From: an uncultured Bacteroidales bacterium
GTDB lineage: Bacteria > Bacteroidota > Bacteroidia > Bacteroidales > Muribaculaceae
DNA length: 64,000 bases
NCBI GenBank assembly: GCA_947175245.1
Contig: CAMWLW010000002.1
Coordinates: 1-64,000, forward strand
Direction: 5' to 3'
The notes under the pieces are model-generated. The model was given only the letters and a program-made list of their open reading frames with translations, was not told the origin of the DNA and made no database searches. Numbering within the stretch: the first letter of the stretch is position 1; every line of letters begins with the position of its first letter. Below are positions 19,205 to 28,360 of the stretch, in pieces. Position numbers and translations under genes: made by a program.

Positions 19205-20053
19205 ATGAAACGAGTAGCGATACAAGGTATAGCAGGTTGCTTTCACGATGCCGCGGCGCGTGAATACTTTGCCGGCGAGGAGATAGCCATCGTTGAGTGT
19301 GATACATTCAATGACCTGTTTGATACGCTCGACACTGACGCTTCGATGCTCGGCATCGTGGCGATTGAGAACACGATAGCCGGCAGCCTGCTCCCCAATC
19401 ACGAGCTGTTGAGGCGCAGCAATCTGACGGTGGTGGGTGAGACCAAGATGCGCATCAGCCACGTGCTGTGTGCCCTCCCCGGAGAGACGCTTGACTCTAT
19501 TACCGAGGTCAATTCCCACCCTATGGCATTGATGCAGTGCGATAATTTTCTTCGCCGGCATCAGGGCTTCAACATAGTCGAGAAAAATGACACTGCCGGC
19601 AGCGCGCGCGATATCAAAGAGAACAATCTGAGGCACCGTGCAGCCGTGTGTGGCAGTTATGCCGCCGCGCTGTATGGCCTCGACGTGCTCGCTGAGGGTA
19701 TTGAGACCAACAAACGTAATTTCACGCGCTTTCTCATCGTGGCCGACCCGTTGGTGGCTAATGACCTGAAGCCGCGCCCCGAGCTTATCAACAAATCGTC
19801 TGTCGAGTTTACTTTGCCCCACAGTCACGGCGCGCTTGCCAAGGTGCTCACGATCCTGTCGTTTTATGACATCAACCTGTCAAAGATACAGTCGCTGCCC
19901 ATTGTCGGCCGCGAGTGGGAGTACCGGTTCTATGTCGACTTCACGTTTGACAGCTATGTGCGATACAGTAAGGCCATTGATGCTGCCCGCCCTTTGATGA
20001 ACGATTTTAAAATTTTAGGTGAATATGTCGAGTGTACAAATCCGGCCGATTGA
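19205..20053 (+). CDS. pheA: Prephenate dehydratase
   Basis: MKRVAIQGIAGCFHDAAAREYF; ACT domain with ESRP-like S(L)PIVGREWEYRFYVDF. Confidence 0.93.
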   Translation: MKRVAIQGIAGCFHDAAAREYFAGEEIAIVECDTFNDLFDTLDTDASMLGIVAIENTIAGSLLPNHELLRRSNLTVVGETKMRISHVLCALPGETLDSITEVNSHPMALMQCDNFLRRHQGFNIVEKNDTAGSARDIKENNLRHRAAVCGSYAAALYGLDVLAEGIETNKRNFTRFLIVADPLVANDLKPRPELINKSSVEFTLPHSHGALAKVLTILSFYDINLSKIQSLPIVGREWEYRFYVDFTFDSYVRYSKAIDAARPLMNDFKILGEYVECTNPAD

Positions 20054-21206
20054 CGGCATCCGTCCTGCCGACCGTGTGTCGGAGATTAAAGAGTATTATT
20101 TTTCGCGCAAGTTGCGCGAGGTTGCTGCGATGAATGCGCGTGGCCTCGACATCATTTCGCTCGGTATCGGCGGGCCTGACCGTGCGCCGGCATCTGAGGT
20201 GATAGAGACTTTGCAGCAGGCCGCCGCCGACCCGTCAAACCATTCTTATCAACTCACTGTCGGGTTGCCCGAACTGCGTAAGGCCTATGTCGACTGGTAT
20301 CGTCGTTGGTATGGTGTCGAGCTCGACCCTGCTACCGAGATACAACCGCTCATAGGCTCGAAGGAGGGCATACTGCACATCAACCTGACATTCCTGAATC
20401 CCGGCGACGGTGTACTTGTGCCCAATCCAGGCTATCCGACCTACACCTCGGCTACACGCCTCGTTGGCGCGCGCATTGTCAACTACATGCTGAGCGAGGA
20501 TAACGGCTGGCAGCCCGACTTTGACGCTCTCGAGGCGATGGATCTCAGTGGCATCAAACTCATGTGGGTCAACTATCCCCACATGCCTACCGGTGCACCG
20601 GCCTCGCGCGAGACGATGGAGCGACTTGTCGACTTCGGCCGCCGTCACGGCATTGTCATAGCCCACGACAACCCCTACAGTTTCATATTGAGCGACCGGC
20701 CTACGAGCCTGTTGCAGGTCGATGGTGCTCGCGACATTGTCATCGAGATGAATTCGTTGAGCAAAAGCCACAACATGGCAGGCTGGCGCATGGCGATGGT
20801 GGCGTCCAATCCCACTTTCATCAACTGGATTGTCAAGGTCAAGAGCAATGTCGATTCGGGACAGTTCAAGCCCATGATGCTCGCGGCAGTCAAGGCGCTC
20901 TCGCTCGGAGACGAGTGGTATAGGGAGCTGAATGCCGAGTATGCGGCGCGCCGTGAGGTGGCGATGAAGATAATGGACGCGCTCGGCTGCAAAGCTGACA
21001 AACGGCAGCAAGGTCTGTTCCTGTGGGGACGTATTCCCGACGATGAGCCGTCGAGCGAGTCGCTGGCCGACCGCACTCTATATGACAAGCGCGTGTTCAT
21101 CACGCCCGGCATGATATTTGGCTCGCAGGGCGACCGCTACATACGCATATCGCTGTGTGCCACACGCCCGGTAATGGAACGGGCTCTGAAACGTATAATC
21201 GAATAA
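20025..21206 (+). CDS. PLP-dependent class I/II aminotransferase
   Basis: GIGGPDRAPASEVIETL, SLSKSHNMAGWRMAM. Confidence 0.93.
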   Translation: MSSVQIRPIDGIRPADRVSEIKEYYFSRKLREVAAMNARGLDIISLGIGGPDRAPASEVIETLQQAAADPSNHSYQLTVGLPELRKAYVDWYRRWYGVELDPATEIQPLIGSKEGILHINLTFLNPGDGVLVPNPGYPTYTSATRLVGARIVNYMLSEDNGWQPDFDALEAMDLSGIKLMWVNYPHMPTGAPASRETMERLVDFGRRHGIVIAHDNPYSFILSDRPTSLLQVDGARDIVIEMNSLSKSHNMAGWRMAMVASNPTFINWIVKVKSNVDSGQFKPMMLAAVKALSLGDEWYRELNAEYAARREVAMKIMDALGCKADKRQQGLFLWGRIPDDEPSSESLADRTLYDKRVFITPGMIFGSQGDRYIRISLCATRPVMERALKRIIE

Positions 21207-21219
21207 ACTACATGCAGTT

Positions 21220-22293
21220 ATGAAAGATTTGAAACCGTTATTTGACAATATAGATATTACCCGCCGACCTATGGTGATAGCCGGCCCCTGTAGCGCCGAG
21301 ACCGAGCAGCAGGTGCTCGATACGGCCATGGCGCTGGCTGCAAACGGTGTTAAAATATTTCGCGCCGGTGTCTGGAAGCCGCGCACCAAGCCTGGCGGAT
21401 TTGAGGGTGTAGGGGTCGAGGCGCTCGCATGGCTGCGTCGCGTCAAGGAGACGACGGGCATGCTGGTAGCTACCGAGGTTGCAACCAAGGCCCATGTCGA
21501 CGCGGCTATCGATCACGGCATCGACCTGCTGTGGATTGGCGCGCGCACGTCGGCCAACCCGTTCGCCATGCAGGAAGTCGCCGATGCTATCGCCGCGCGC
21601 GACTGTGACATTCCTGTTCTTGTCAAAAACCCTGTGAATCCCGACCTTGAACTGTGGATCGGTGCCCTTGAGCGCCTGTACAATGCCGGCATTCATCGTC
21701 TGGGTGCCATTCACCGCGGTTTCAGCGCCTATGGCAAGCACCTGTACCGCAACATGCCTCAGTGGCACATACCCATAGAGTTGAGGCGCCGTGTGGCCAA
21801 TCTGCCCGTCCTGAACGACCCGAGCCATATCGGCGGTAAGCGCGAGCTTATAGCCTCCATCTCACAGCAGGCCCTCGACATGGGCTTTGACGGCTTCATC
21901 ATCGAGAGCCATTGTGACCCCGACCAGGCCTGGAGCGACAAGGGCCAGCAGGTGACGCCCGAGGTGCTTGACTTCATTCTCAGCACCCTCGTCATACGTG
22001 ACTCGACCTCGACCACCGAGAGCCTTCAGCAGTTGCGCAAGCAGATTGACAACCTCGACAACGAATTGCTCGAGATTCTGAACAAGCGCATGAGGGTGGC
22101 GTGTGAGATTGGACAGTACAAAAAGGAACACCGCATGCCCGTAGTGCAGGCGGGCCGATATGACGACCTGATGAGTCTGCGCGTCAAGCAGGCTCAGGAG
22201 ATGGGTATGTCGCCCGATTTTATGCGCAAGGTGCTGTCGGCAATACACGAGGAGTCGGTAAGACGTCAGCTTGAAATTCTAAACCGTTTGTAA
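21220..22293 (+). CDS. Bifunctional 3-deoxy-7-phosphoheptulonate synthase / chorismate mutase
   Basis: RRPMVIAGPCSAETEQQVL (DAHP synthase class Ib), C-terminal LRKQIDNLDNELLEILNKRM (chorismate mutase). Confidence 0.93.
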   Translation: MKDLKPLFDNIDITRRPMVIAGPCSAETEQQVLDTAMALAANGVKIFRAGVWKPRTKPGGFEGVGVEALAWLRRVKETTGMLVATEVATKAHVDAAIDHGIDLLWIGARTSANPFAMQEVADAIAARDCDIPVLVKNPVNPDLELWIGALERLYNAGIHRLGAIHRGFSAYGKHLYRNMPQWHIPIELRRRVANLPVLNDPSHIGGKRELIASISQQALDMGFDGFIIESHCDPDQAWSDKGQQVTPEVLDFILSTLVIRDSTSTTESLQQLRKQIDNLDNELLEILNKRMRVACEIGQYKKEHRMPVVQAGRYDDLMSLRVKQAQEMGMSPDFMRKVLSAIHEESVRRQLEILNRL

Positions 22294-22295
22294 TC

Positions 22296-23069
22296 ATGAA
22301 AATACTTATACTGGGTGCCGGCAAGATGGGCACGTTCTTCTGCGACTTGCTGTCGTTTGACCATGAGGTAGCGGTGTATGACACCGACCCCACGTGGCTG
22401 CGTTTCACCTACAATGCACAGCGTTTTACATCGCTCGACGAGGTTGACGCGTTCAACCCCAAGCTCGTGATAAACGCCGCCACGGTGAAATATACGCTCA
22501 GCGCTTTCGAAGCCGTGCTGCCTCACTTGTCGCCCGATACCATTCTGAGTGATATCGCGTCGGTTAAGACAGGCCTGCCCGAGTTTTATGCCGGGTGCGG
22601 TCATCCGTTCGTGTCAACCCACCCGATGTTCGGCCCGACATTTGCCACGCTAAGTAACCTGTCAAGCGAGAACGCTATCATCATAAGCGAGGGCGACGAT
22701 CTGGGTAAAGCCTTCTTCAGGCAGCTATACTCGGGGCTGAATCTGCACATTGAGGAATACACATTTCGTCAGCATGACGAAACGATAGCCTATTCGCTGT
22801 CGATACCGTTCGCCTCGACGCTGGTATTCGGCTCGATAATGAAGCATCAGGATGCACCCGGCACCACGTTCAAACGCCATCTTGCAATAGCCCACGGTCT
22901 GATGAGCGAAGACGACTATCTGCTCACCGAGATACTTTTCAATCCGCACACTTCAGGCCAGTTGCAGCTCATACGCGAGCAGCTTGCCGAACTGCAGGAT
23001 ATAATCGAACGCCGCGACTCCGTCGCCATGAAACACTACCTCGACCGCGTCCGCGCCAACCTCAGCTAA
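22296..23069 (+). CDS. tyrA: Prephenate dehydrogenase
   Basis: KILILGAGKMGTFFCDLLSF; STHPMFGPTFA. Confidence 0.9.
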   Translation: MKILILGAGKMGTFFCDLLSFDHEVAVYDTDPTWLRFTYNAQRFTSLDEVDAFNPKLVINAATVKYTLSAFEAVLPHLSPDTILSDIASVKTGLPEFYAGCGHPFVSTHPMFGPTFATLSNLSSENAIIISEGDDLGKAFFRQLYSGLNLHIEEYTFRQHDETIAYSLSIPFASTLVFGSIMKHQDAPGTTFKRHLAIAHGLMSEDDYLLTEILFNPHTSGQLQLIREQLAELQDIIERRDSVAMKHYLDRVRANLS

Positions 23070-23176
23070 CGTCTCCCGGTATTGAAAAGTGTGTTTTTGT
23101 AGTGTATTTTATTGATAGTTAGTGATATATGATTGATGAAATACTTCTGCTGTCAAGCTCTTAATATTATAGGTTT

Positions 23177-24007
23177 ATGGCCGGGCATTTACATGAAATG
23201 ATTGTTTTCTCGGAGGAGTTTACGCTCATAAACTCTCCGGCGTTCTATGACTGCGTAGTGCATCTGATATGTACCGAGGGGACAGGTAGTTTCTTGTACA
23301 ACGACCGCAGGTTTTCAATTTCAAAGAACGATATTGCTGTAATATCACGACCACAGCGGGTGTCGGCAATAAGGGCCGATGAGAACTTCAGATGTGAGTA
23401 TATTGCTGCACCTGATAAATTTCTTCATAATCTCCTGCCTGTGAATAACTATTCGATTCAGGGATGTGTTAGCCTCTTTGAAAATCCGATTATAAGGGTC
23501 TCTGAGATAGACGCATCACGCTTCAGAGCCGACCTGGCCGCTATAAGAGCGAGAATTGACAATATTGACCATCGATTCTATCAGGAGTTGATGGGTAGCG
23601 TGTTACTGACGATGGTCTATGATTTGTTCGACTTCCATGCCAAAACTAATGACAATATTCTGACCACCGACCGTGTGGGCTACATTACATCTCAGTTCTT
23701 CACGCTGATAGAGGGAGGGAGACCGAAGACCCAAAGAGAGGTATCGCACTATGCGGCGCAACTTCATGTGACTCCAAAGTACCTGTCTGATACGATAAAA
23801 CGCGTGACAGGCTCAAGTGTATCCACCCACATCAACAATGCGGCCAAAGCAATAGCTTTGGCCTATCTTAAAGACAGCACTCTGTCGGTGTCACAAATCG
23901 CAGATGAGATGAATTTCTCCTCACTTAGCTATTTCAGCCGTTTCTGCGTTAAGCATATCGGGATGTCACCCGTGAAATTCCGTACTGCCGGCGCCGGGAA
24001 ATCCTAA
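23177..24007 (+). CDS. AraC family transcriptional regulator
   Basis: C-terminal AraC HTH LSVSQIADEMNFSSLSYFSRFCVKHIGMSPVKFR. Confidence 0.9.
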   Translation: MAGHLHEMIVFSEEFTLINSPAFYDCVVHLICTEGTGSFLYNDRRFSISKNDIAVISRPQRVSAIRADENFRCEYIAAPDKFLHNLLPVNNYSIQGCVSLFENPIIRVSEIDASRFRADLAAIRARIDNIDHRFYQELMGSVLLTMVYDLFDFHAKTNDNILTTDRVGYITSQFFTLIEGGRPKTQREVSHYAAQLHVTPKYLSDTIKRVTGSSVSTHINNAAKAIALAYLKDSTLSVSQIADEMNFSSLSYFSRFCVKHIGMSPVKFRTAGAGKS

Positions 24008-24018
24008 TAATCAGCAGG

Positions 24019-24852
24019 CTATTCCCGAGGTTGCAAGGGGCCGTAGAAGTATGATGCAGTGGCTCCGCCGTCGATAAGGAAATCAGCCCCCGTGATAAAT
24101 GCCCCTTGTGGTCTCATCAGCAATTCGGCTACGTTTGCCACCTCGTCAGCAGTTCCAGGACGCCCTGCCGGGCACTTGGCAAACATATTTTTATAGAAAT
24201 CGCCGCGTGGCCCATTGAACTCGTCAAGTGCAAGAGGTGTGACTATGATACCGGGCGATATAGAGTTGATGCGCGCGCCACGCTCACCCCATTTCACCGC
24301 TTCGGCCATCACACGTTTAACGTTGCATCGCTTCGCCATCTGGTAGGCGTGGAGCGTGTTTTCGATATTCTTGGGCTGTAGCATGGGGAGTGACAGCAGC
24401 TCTTCGGTTGGAGTCATGGCAAGAAGCCGATCCTGTTCCGGGGTAAGTGCAGGCATGCGATGTCCCGACTGGCTTGAGATGGTCACGCCTGTACCGCCCT
24501 CGGCAATAACTTTACCCACTTCTTCAAGCAGAACGGCTGTACCATAGAGATCAACTTTCAGTATTGCCTCTATAGGAGCCTGCGATGGCGATACTCCGGC
24601 TGCATTGACAAGCATGGTTATGTCACCATATTTTTGAGCTTCGGCAATAATACCTTTTATTGATTCTCGGCTCGATAGATCCATTGTTACAGCCACGGCA
24701 TCAAAGCCGGCTTTGTTCAAGATATCGGCAATCGTGTCGGCATTTTTAATATTCTTGTCACCGACTATAATTTTCATGCCGTAGCCCATGCGTCGGGCTA
24801 TAGCCATACCTATCTGACCGGCTCCGGCCAGTATCATTACATTTTTCATCAT
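24019..24852 (-). CDS. SDR family oxidoreductase
   Basis: ILAGAGQIGMAIARRMGYG; NAAGVSPSQ; GADFLIDGGATASY. Confidence 0.88.
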   Translation of the reverse strand: MMKNVMILAGAGQIGMAIARRMGYGMKIIVGDKNIKNADTIADILNKAGFDAVAVTMDLSSRESIKGIIAEAQKYGDITMLVNAAGVSPSQAPIEAILKVDLYGTAVLLEEVGKVIAEGGTGVTISSQSGHRMPALTPEQDRLLAMTPTEELLSLPMLQPKNIENTLHAYQMAKRCNVKRVMAEAVKWGERGARINSISPGIIVTPLALDEFNGPRGDFYKNMFAKCPAGRPGTADEVANVAELLMRPQGAFITGADFLIDGGATASYFYGPLQPRE

Positions 24853-24859
24853 ATATCAG

Positions 24860-25699
24860 TTATCTCCAGCCCATGAACATCTTCGTTACCTCGGGGTCGT
24901 GATGGTCAAAGAATAGGCTTTTGCCCGTGTCAAGTCGGGCAATATCGGCCATATCCTCATCGCTGAGTTTAAAGTCGAGGATGTTGAGATTCTGCTCCAT
25001 GCGCTCTATGTGGACTGACTTAGGAATGATTATCACGCCACGTTGAACGAGCCAGCTAAGTGCAACCTGTGCCACACTCTTGCCATATTTCTTACCGATA
25101 GCCCCCAGCACGGGATTTGTGAACAGGTTGTTGCGACCCTCGGCGAGTGGCCCCCATGACATGATGCGGCAGCCAAGTTCGTCCATATATTTCTGAGCCT
25201 CGACCTGCTGGTCGAACACATGAGTCTCAACCTGATTAACCATCGGGGGAATCTCTACATTGTTGGCGAGGTCAATGAGATGATCGGGGTAGAAATTGCT
25301 GACACCGATTGCGCGTAGTTTGCCATCTTTGTAGGCTTCCTCAAGAGCACGGTATGCGCCATAGCGGTCGCAGAACGGCTGATGCAGGAGCATGAGGTCG
25401 ATGTAATCGGTTCTCAGTTTGTGCAGGCTTTCTTCAATCGAGGCCTTAGTCTTTTCATAGCCGTAGTTTGAAATCCATACCTTTGAAACGATAAAGAGCT
25501 CTTCGCGTGGTATGCCGCTTTTGGCTACAGCTGCCCCGACACCCTCTTCATTATGGTATGCCTGGGCGGTATCGATCATGCGGTAGCCTACTTTGAGGGC
25601 ATCGTTTACACATCTTTCACACTCGGCCGGGTCTTCCTGATAGACTCCGTAACCTATTTGCGGCATCTCAACGCCGTTACTGAGTTTTATAGTATTCAT
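24860..25699 (-). CDS. Aldo/keto reductase
   Basis: RMIDTAQAYHNEEGVGAAVAKSG; AIGVSNFYPDHL; IIIPKSVHIERMEQN. Confidence 0.93.
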   Translation of the reverse strand: MNTIKLSNGVEMPQIGYGVYQEDPAECERCVNDALKVGYRMIDTAQAYHNEEGVGAAVAKSGIPREELFIVSKVWISNYGYEKTKASIEESLHKLRTDYIDLMLLHQPFCDRYGAYRALEEAYKDGKLRAIGVSNFYPDHLIDLANNVEIPPMVNQVETHVFDQQVEAQKYMDELGCRIMSWGPLAEGRNNLFTNPVLGAIGKKYGKSVAQVALSWLVQRGVIIIPKSVHIERMEQNLNILDFKLSDEDMADIARLDTGKSLFFDHHDPEVTKMFMGWR

Positions 25700-25705
25700 G
25701 TTATA

Positions 25706-26392
25706 TTATTTGGTCTTGATACCGAGATTATTTAACCAACTCATAACGCTCTTTTGGGCCGAAACCTGATTTTCCTGGGCTACTTTGCCTTGGATTACAA
25801 GCCCTTTTTCTGTTAAGGTGTTAGCCCCTTTGCAGGCCGTGGCAATTTTGCGGTCGGTTCCACCCATGCCGCTGCCCTCGTGAGTGATGAAAGGTATGAC
25901 GGTCTTGTCGGTCCAGTTGTGCTTTTCGATGAACGTGTAAACACACATCGGCGGATTACCCCACCAGTTAGGGTAGCCGATGAAGACAATATCATAATCC
26001 TCTATAGGCACATCATCCTTTATCGCAGGTCGGGTATTCTTCTGAAGTTCTTGCTTGGCAAGCTCGATACACTCGTTGTAATCTGCGGGATAGCTCTTTT
26101 CGGGCACGATTTCAAAAATATCAGCTCCTGTAGCGTCGGCAATCATGTCGGCTATAATATGAGTATTGCCTTTTTTAATGTACCCGACGTTGTAGTTTTC
26201 ACCTGTATGTGAGAAGAATACAACAAGTTTCTTTGTATCTTCACCTAAATCGCTTTGCGATGATTTTTGTTCTGTATTCATTTCGATATTTGTATTATTT
26301 TCTTCTGCATTATTTGTATTTGCCCTGCATGAGTTCATGCCTAACAGTGAGCATAATCCTATGAGAAAGTGTTTTGTCAGTTGGTATTTCAT
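25706..26392 (-). CDS. Flavodoxin-like lipoprotein
   Basis: LVVFFSHTGENYNVGYIKKGNT; FIGYPNWWGNPPM; lipobox SLLGMNSC. Confidence 0.88.
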   Translation of the reverse strand: MKYQLTKHFLIGLCSLLGMNSCRANTNNAEENNTNIEMNTEQKSSQSDLGEDTKKLVVFFSHTGENYNVGYIKKGNTHIIADMIADATGADIFEIVPEKSYPADYNECIELAKQELQKNTRPAIKDDVPIEDYDIVFIGYPNWWGNPPMCVYTFIEKHNWTDKTVIPFITHEGSGMGGTDRKIATACKGANTLTEKGLVIQGKVAQENQVSAQKSVMSWLNNLGIKTK

Positions 26393-26493
26393 ATATTACC
26401 AATCAATTAGTTGATATTGCAAATTTAGTAAGCATATATGATATGCAACTTTCACAAAAGACGGTAAAATTTTCACAAATCCACTAAAAGATT

Positions 26494-26527
26494 CTGCCCC
26501 ATTTTCAATGTTTTGAAAATGAGGCAG
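26494..26527 (-). terminator. Terminator-like hairpin between flavodoxin and cdaA
   Basis: CTGCCCCATTTTCAA...TTGAAAATGAGGCAG. Confidence 0.5.
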
Positions 26528-26561
26528 TAGCAGAATATTTGGTTGATGAGTGTGGTGGTGG

Positions 26562-27329
26562 TCAGCAGAAGTCGCTGAGGCGTTGCTCGAGGTCGGTCGA
26601 GGTCAGGTCGGTTTCCAGCCGCCCGCGGTGGGCGATAGAGATTTTGCCGGTTTCCTCTGACACGACGATGGCAAGAGCATCGGTGCTTTGTGATATGCCG
26701 AGGGCCGAGCGGTGTCTGAGACCGAACGAGCGGGGCACGTCGGTGTCGTGGCTCACGGGCAGTATGCAGCCGGCAGCTTTCAGTCGACCGTCGGCTATGA
26801 TGAGTGCGCCGTCGTGCAGGGGCGAGTTCTTGAAGAATATGTTCTCGATGAGGCGCGAGTTGATGGCGGCGTCAATGCTGTCGCCCGTGTTCTCATAGTT
26901 GTCGAGCGGCATGTTGCCCTGTATCACAATCAGGGCACCCGTCTTGCTCTTGGCCATATTGCGGCACGCATAGACTATAGGCATGATGTGTTCCTGTGCC
27001 ACCTCTTTGCGGTCTACGTGTTTGTGATGGAACAGGCCGGTGAGGAATTTCCACCGTCGCTGTGAGCCGAGTTCCACAAGGAAGCGCTTGATCTGGTCCT
27101 GGAAAATAATCACGAGGATAAGCAGCCCTATGCTCATGAACTTGTTAAGTATGGTACCGATCAGTCGCATCTCGAGTATCTCGCTGGCGAGGCCCCACAC
27201 GACAATGAAGGCCATCACACCATAGAAGATGTTGATTGTGCCCGATTCCTTCATGATGCGGTACAGGTAGTAGAGCATCCAGGCGACGATGACGATGTCA
27301 AGTATATCTTTGAATCCGAAACTTTCCAT
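26562..27329 (-). CDS. cdaA: Diadenylate cyclase (DisA_N)
   Basis: SPLHDGALIIADGRLKAAGCILPVS; DVPRSFGLRHRSALGIS. Confidence 0.95.
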   Translation of the reverse strand: MESFGFKDILDIVIVAWMLYYLYRIMKESGTINIFYGVMAFIVVWGLASEILEMRLIGTILNKFMSIGLLILVIIFQDQIKRFLVELGSQRRWKFLTGLFHHKHVDRKEVAQEHIMPIVYACRNMAKSKTGALIVIQGNMPLDNYENTGDSIDAAINSRLIENIFFKNSPLHDGALIIADGRLKAAGCILPVSHDTDVPRSFGLRHRSALGISQSTDALAIVVSEETGKISIAHRGRLETDLTSTDLEQRLSDFC

Positions 27330-27349
27330 TTGGGGCGGTGGGGGCTTGA

Positions 27350-28198
27350 TTATGAATATTGATTTGTGGTTAGGCCGGCGAGTGTGACAGCCTGGTGTGC
27401 GGCGGCCACATCGTGTACCCTCAGTATCGATGCTCCGTGGCTGAGGGCTATGGTGTTGAGCACAGTTGTGCCGTTAAGCGATTCATCGGGAGTGATGTCG
27501 AGACTCCTGTATATCATTGATTTGCGCGATATTCCCACGAGAATAGGTCGGCCGAGCGATTTGAACAATTCCAGCGAGCCGAGCATCTCGAAGTTTTGTG
27601 CCGTAGTCTTGCTGAAGCCGAAGCCCGGGTCGATAATGATGTCACCTGCCCCGGCGAGCGAGAAGCGAGCCAGCTGACGGCTCAGCCATTCGATCACATC
27701 ACATGTCACGTTGTCATATTCGGTGTGCTCTTGCATGTCGGCCGGGGTGCCGCGCATGTGCATCATGATGTAGGGCGCCCGGGTTGAGGCGACGACATCA
27801 ATCATCTTGTCGTCAAGCGTGCCGCCCGATATGTCGTTTATGATGTCGGCACCGAGTTGTGTCACTGCTTTTAGGGCGACGTCGGCACGGAATGTGTCGA
27901 CCGAGACGGGTATGTCGGCGTTGAGCCGGCGCACGGCCTCGATTCCTTGTTCAAGACGGCGCAATTCCTCATCGGCGTTCACTTCATCGGCCCCGGGGCG
28001 TGACGAGTAGCCGCCAACATCAATCATGTCGGCTCCTTCTTCAATAAGTCGGGCTGCCTGACGGTCAGTTGATTCGCAGTCAAAGGCTCGTGAGCCGCTG
28101 TAGAACGAGTCGGGCGTGACGTTGAGTATACCCATCACTGTCGGGCGTTCCCAGGTGATTAGTCTGCCTTTGATATTTATTGAAAATGGAGTGAACAT
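27350..28198 (-). CDS. folP: Dihydropteroate synthase
   Basis: MGILNVTPDSFYSGSR; DMIDVGGYSSRPGA. Confidence 0.96.
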   Translation of the reverse strand: MFTPFSINIKGRLITWERPTVMGILNVTPDSFYSGSRAFDCESTDRQAARLIEEGADMIDVGGYSSRPGADEVNADEELRRLEQGIEAVRRLNADIPVSVDTFRADVALKAVTQLGADIINDISGGTLDDKMIDVVASTRAPYIMMHMRGTPADMQEHTEYDNVTCDVIEWLSRQLARFSLAGAGDIIIDPGFGFSKTTAQNFEMLGSLELFKSLGRPILVGISRKSMIYRSLDITPDESLNGTTVLNTIALSHGASILRVHDVAAAHQAVTLAGLTTNQYS

Positions 28199-28360
28199 GA
28201 TCGAACGAGGTATTCTGCCTCGCGAAGTTACGAAATTTCTGACATACGCGCTATCGTTAGGTTGAAAAATTCAACTTTGCTATTATGTGTTTGAATTTTT
28301 GAAAGTCTATATTCAAATATAACAGTAGTTTAACAAAATTTGTGTAACTTTGTAGTTGAA

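Noticed and set aside
23177-26392. AraC-SDR-AKR-flavodoxin block as a novel island
   Set aside because: Such redox gene clusters with an AraC regulator are common in Bacteroidota; no unusual boundary features seen.
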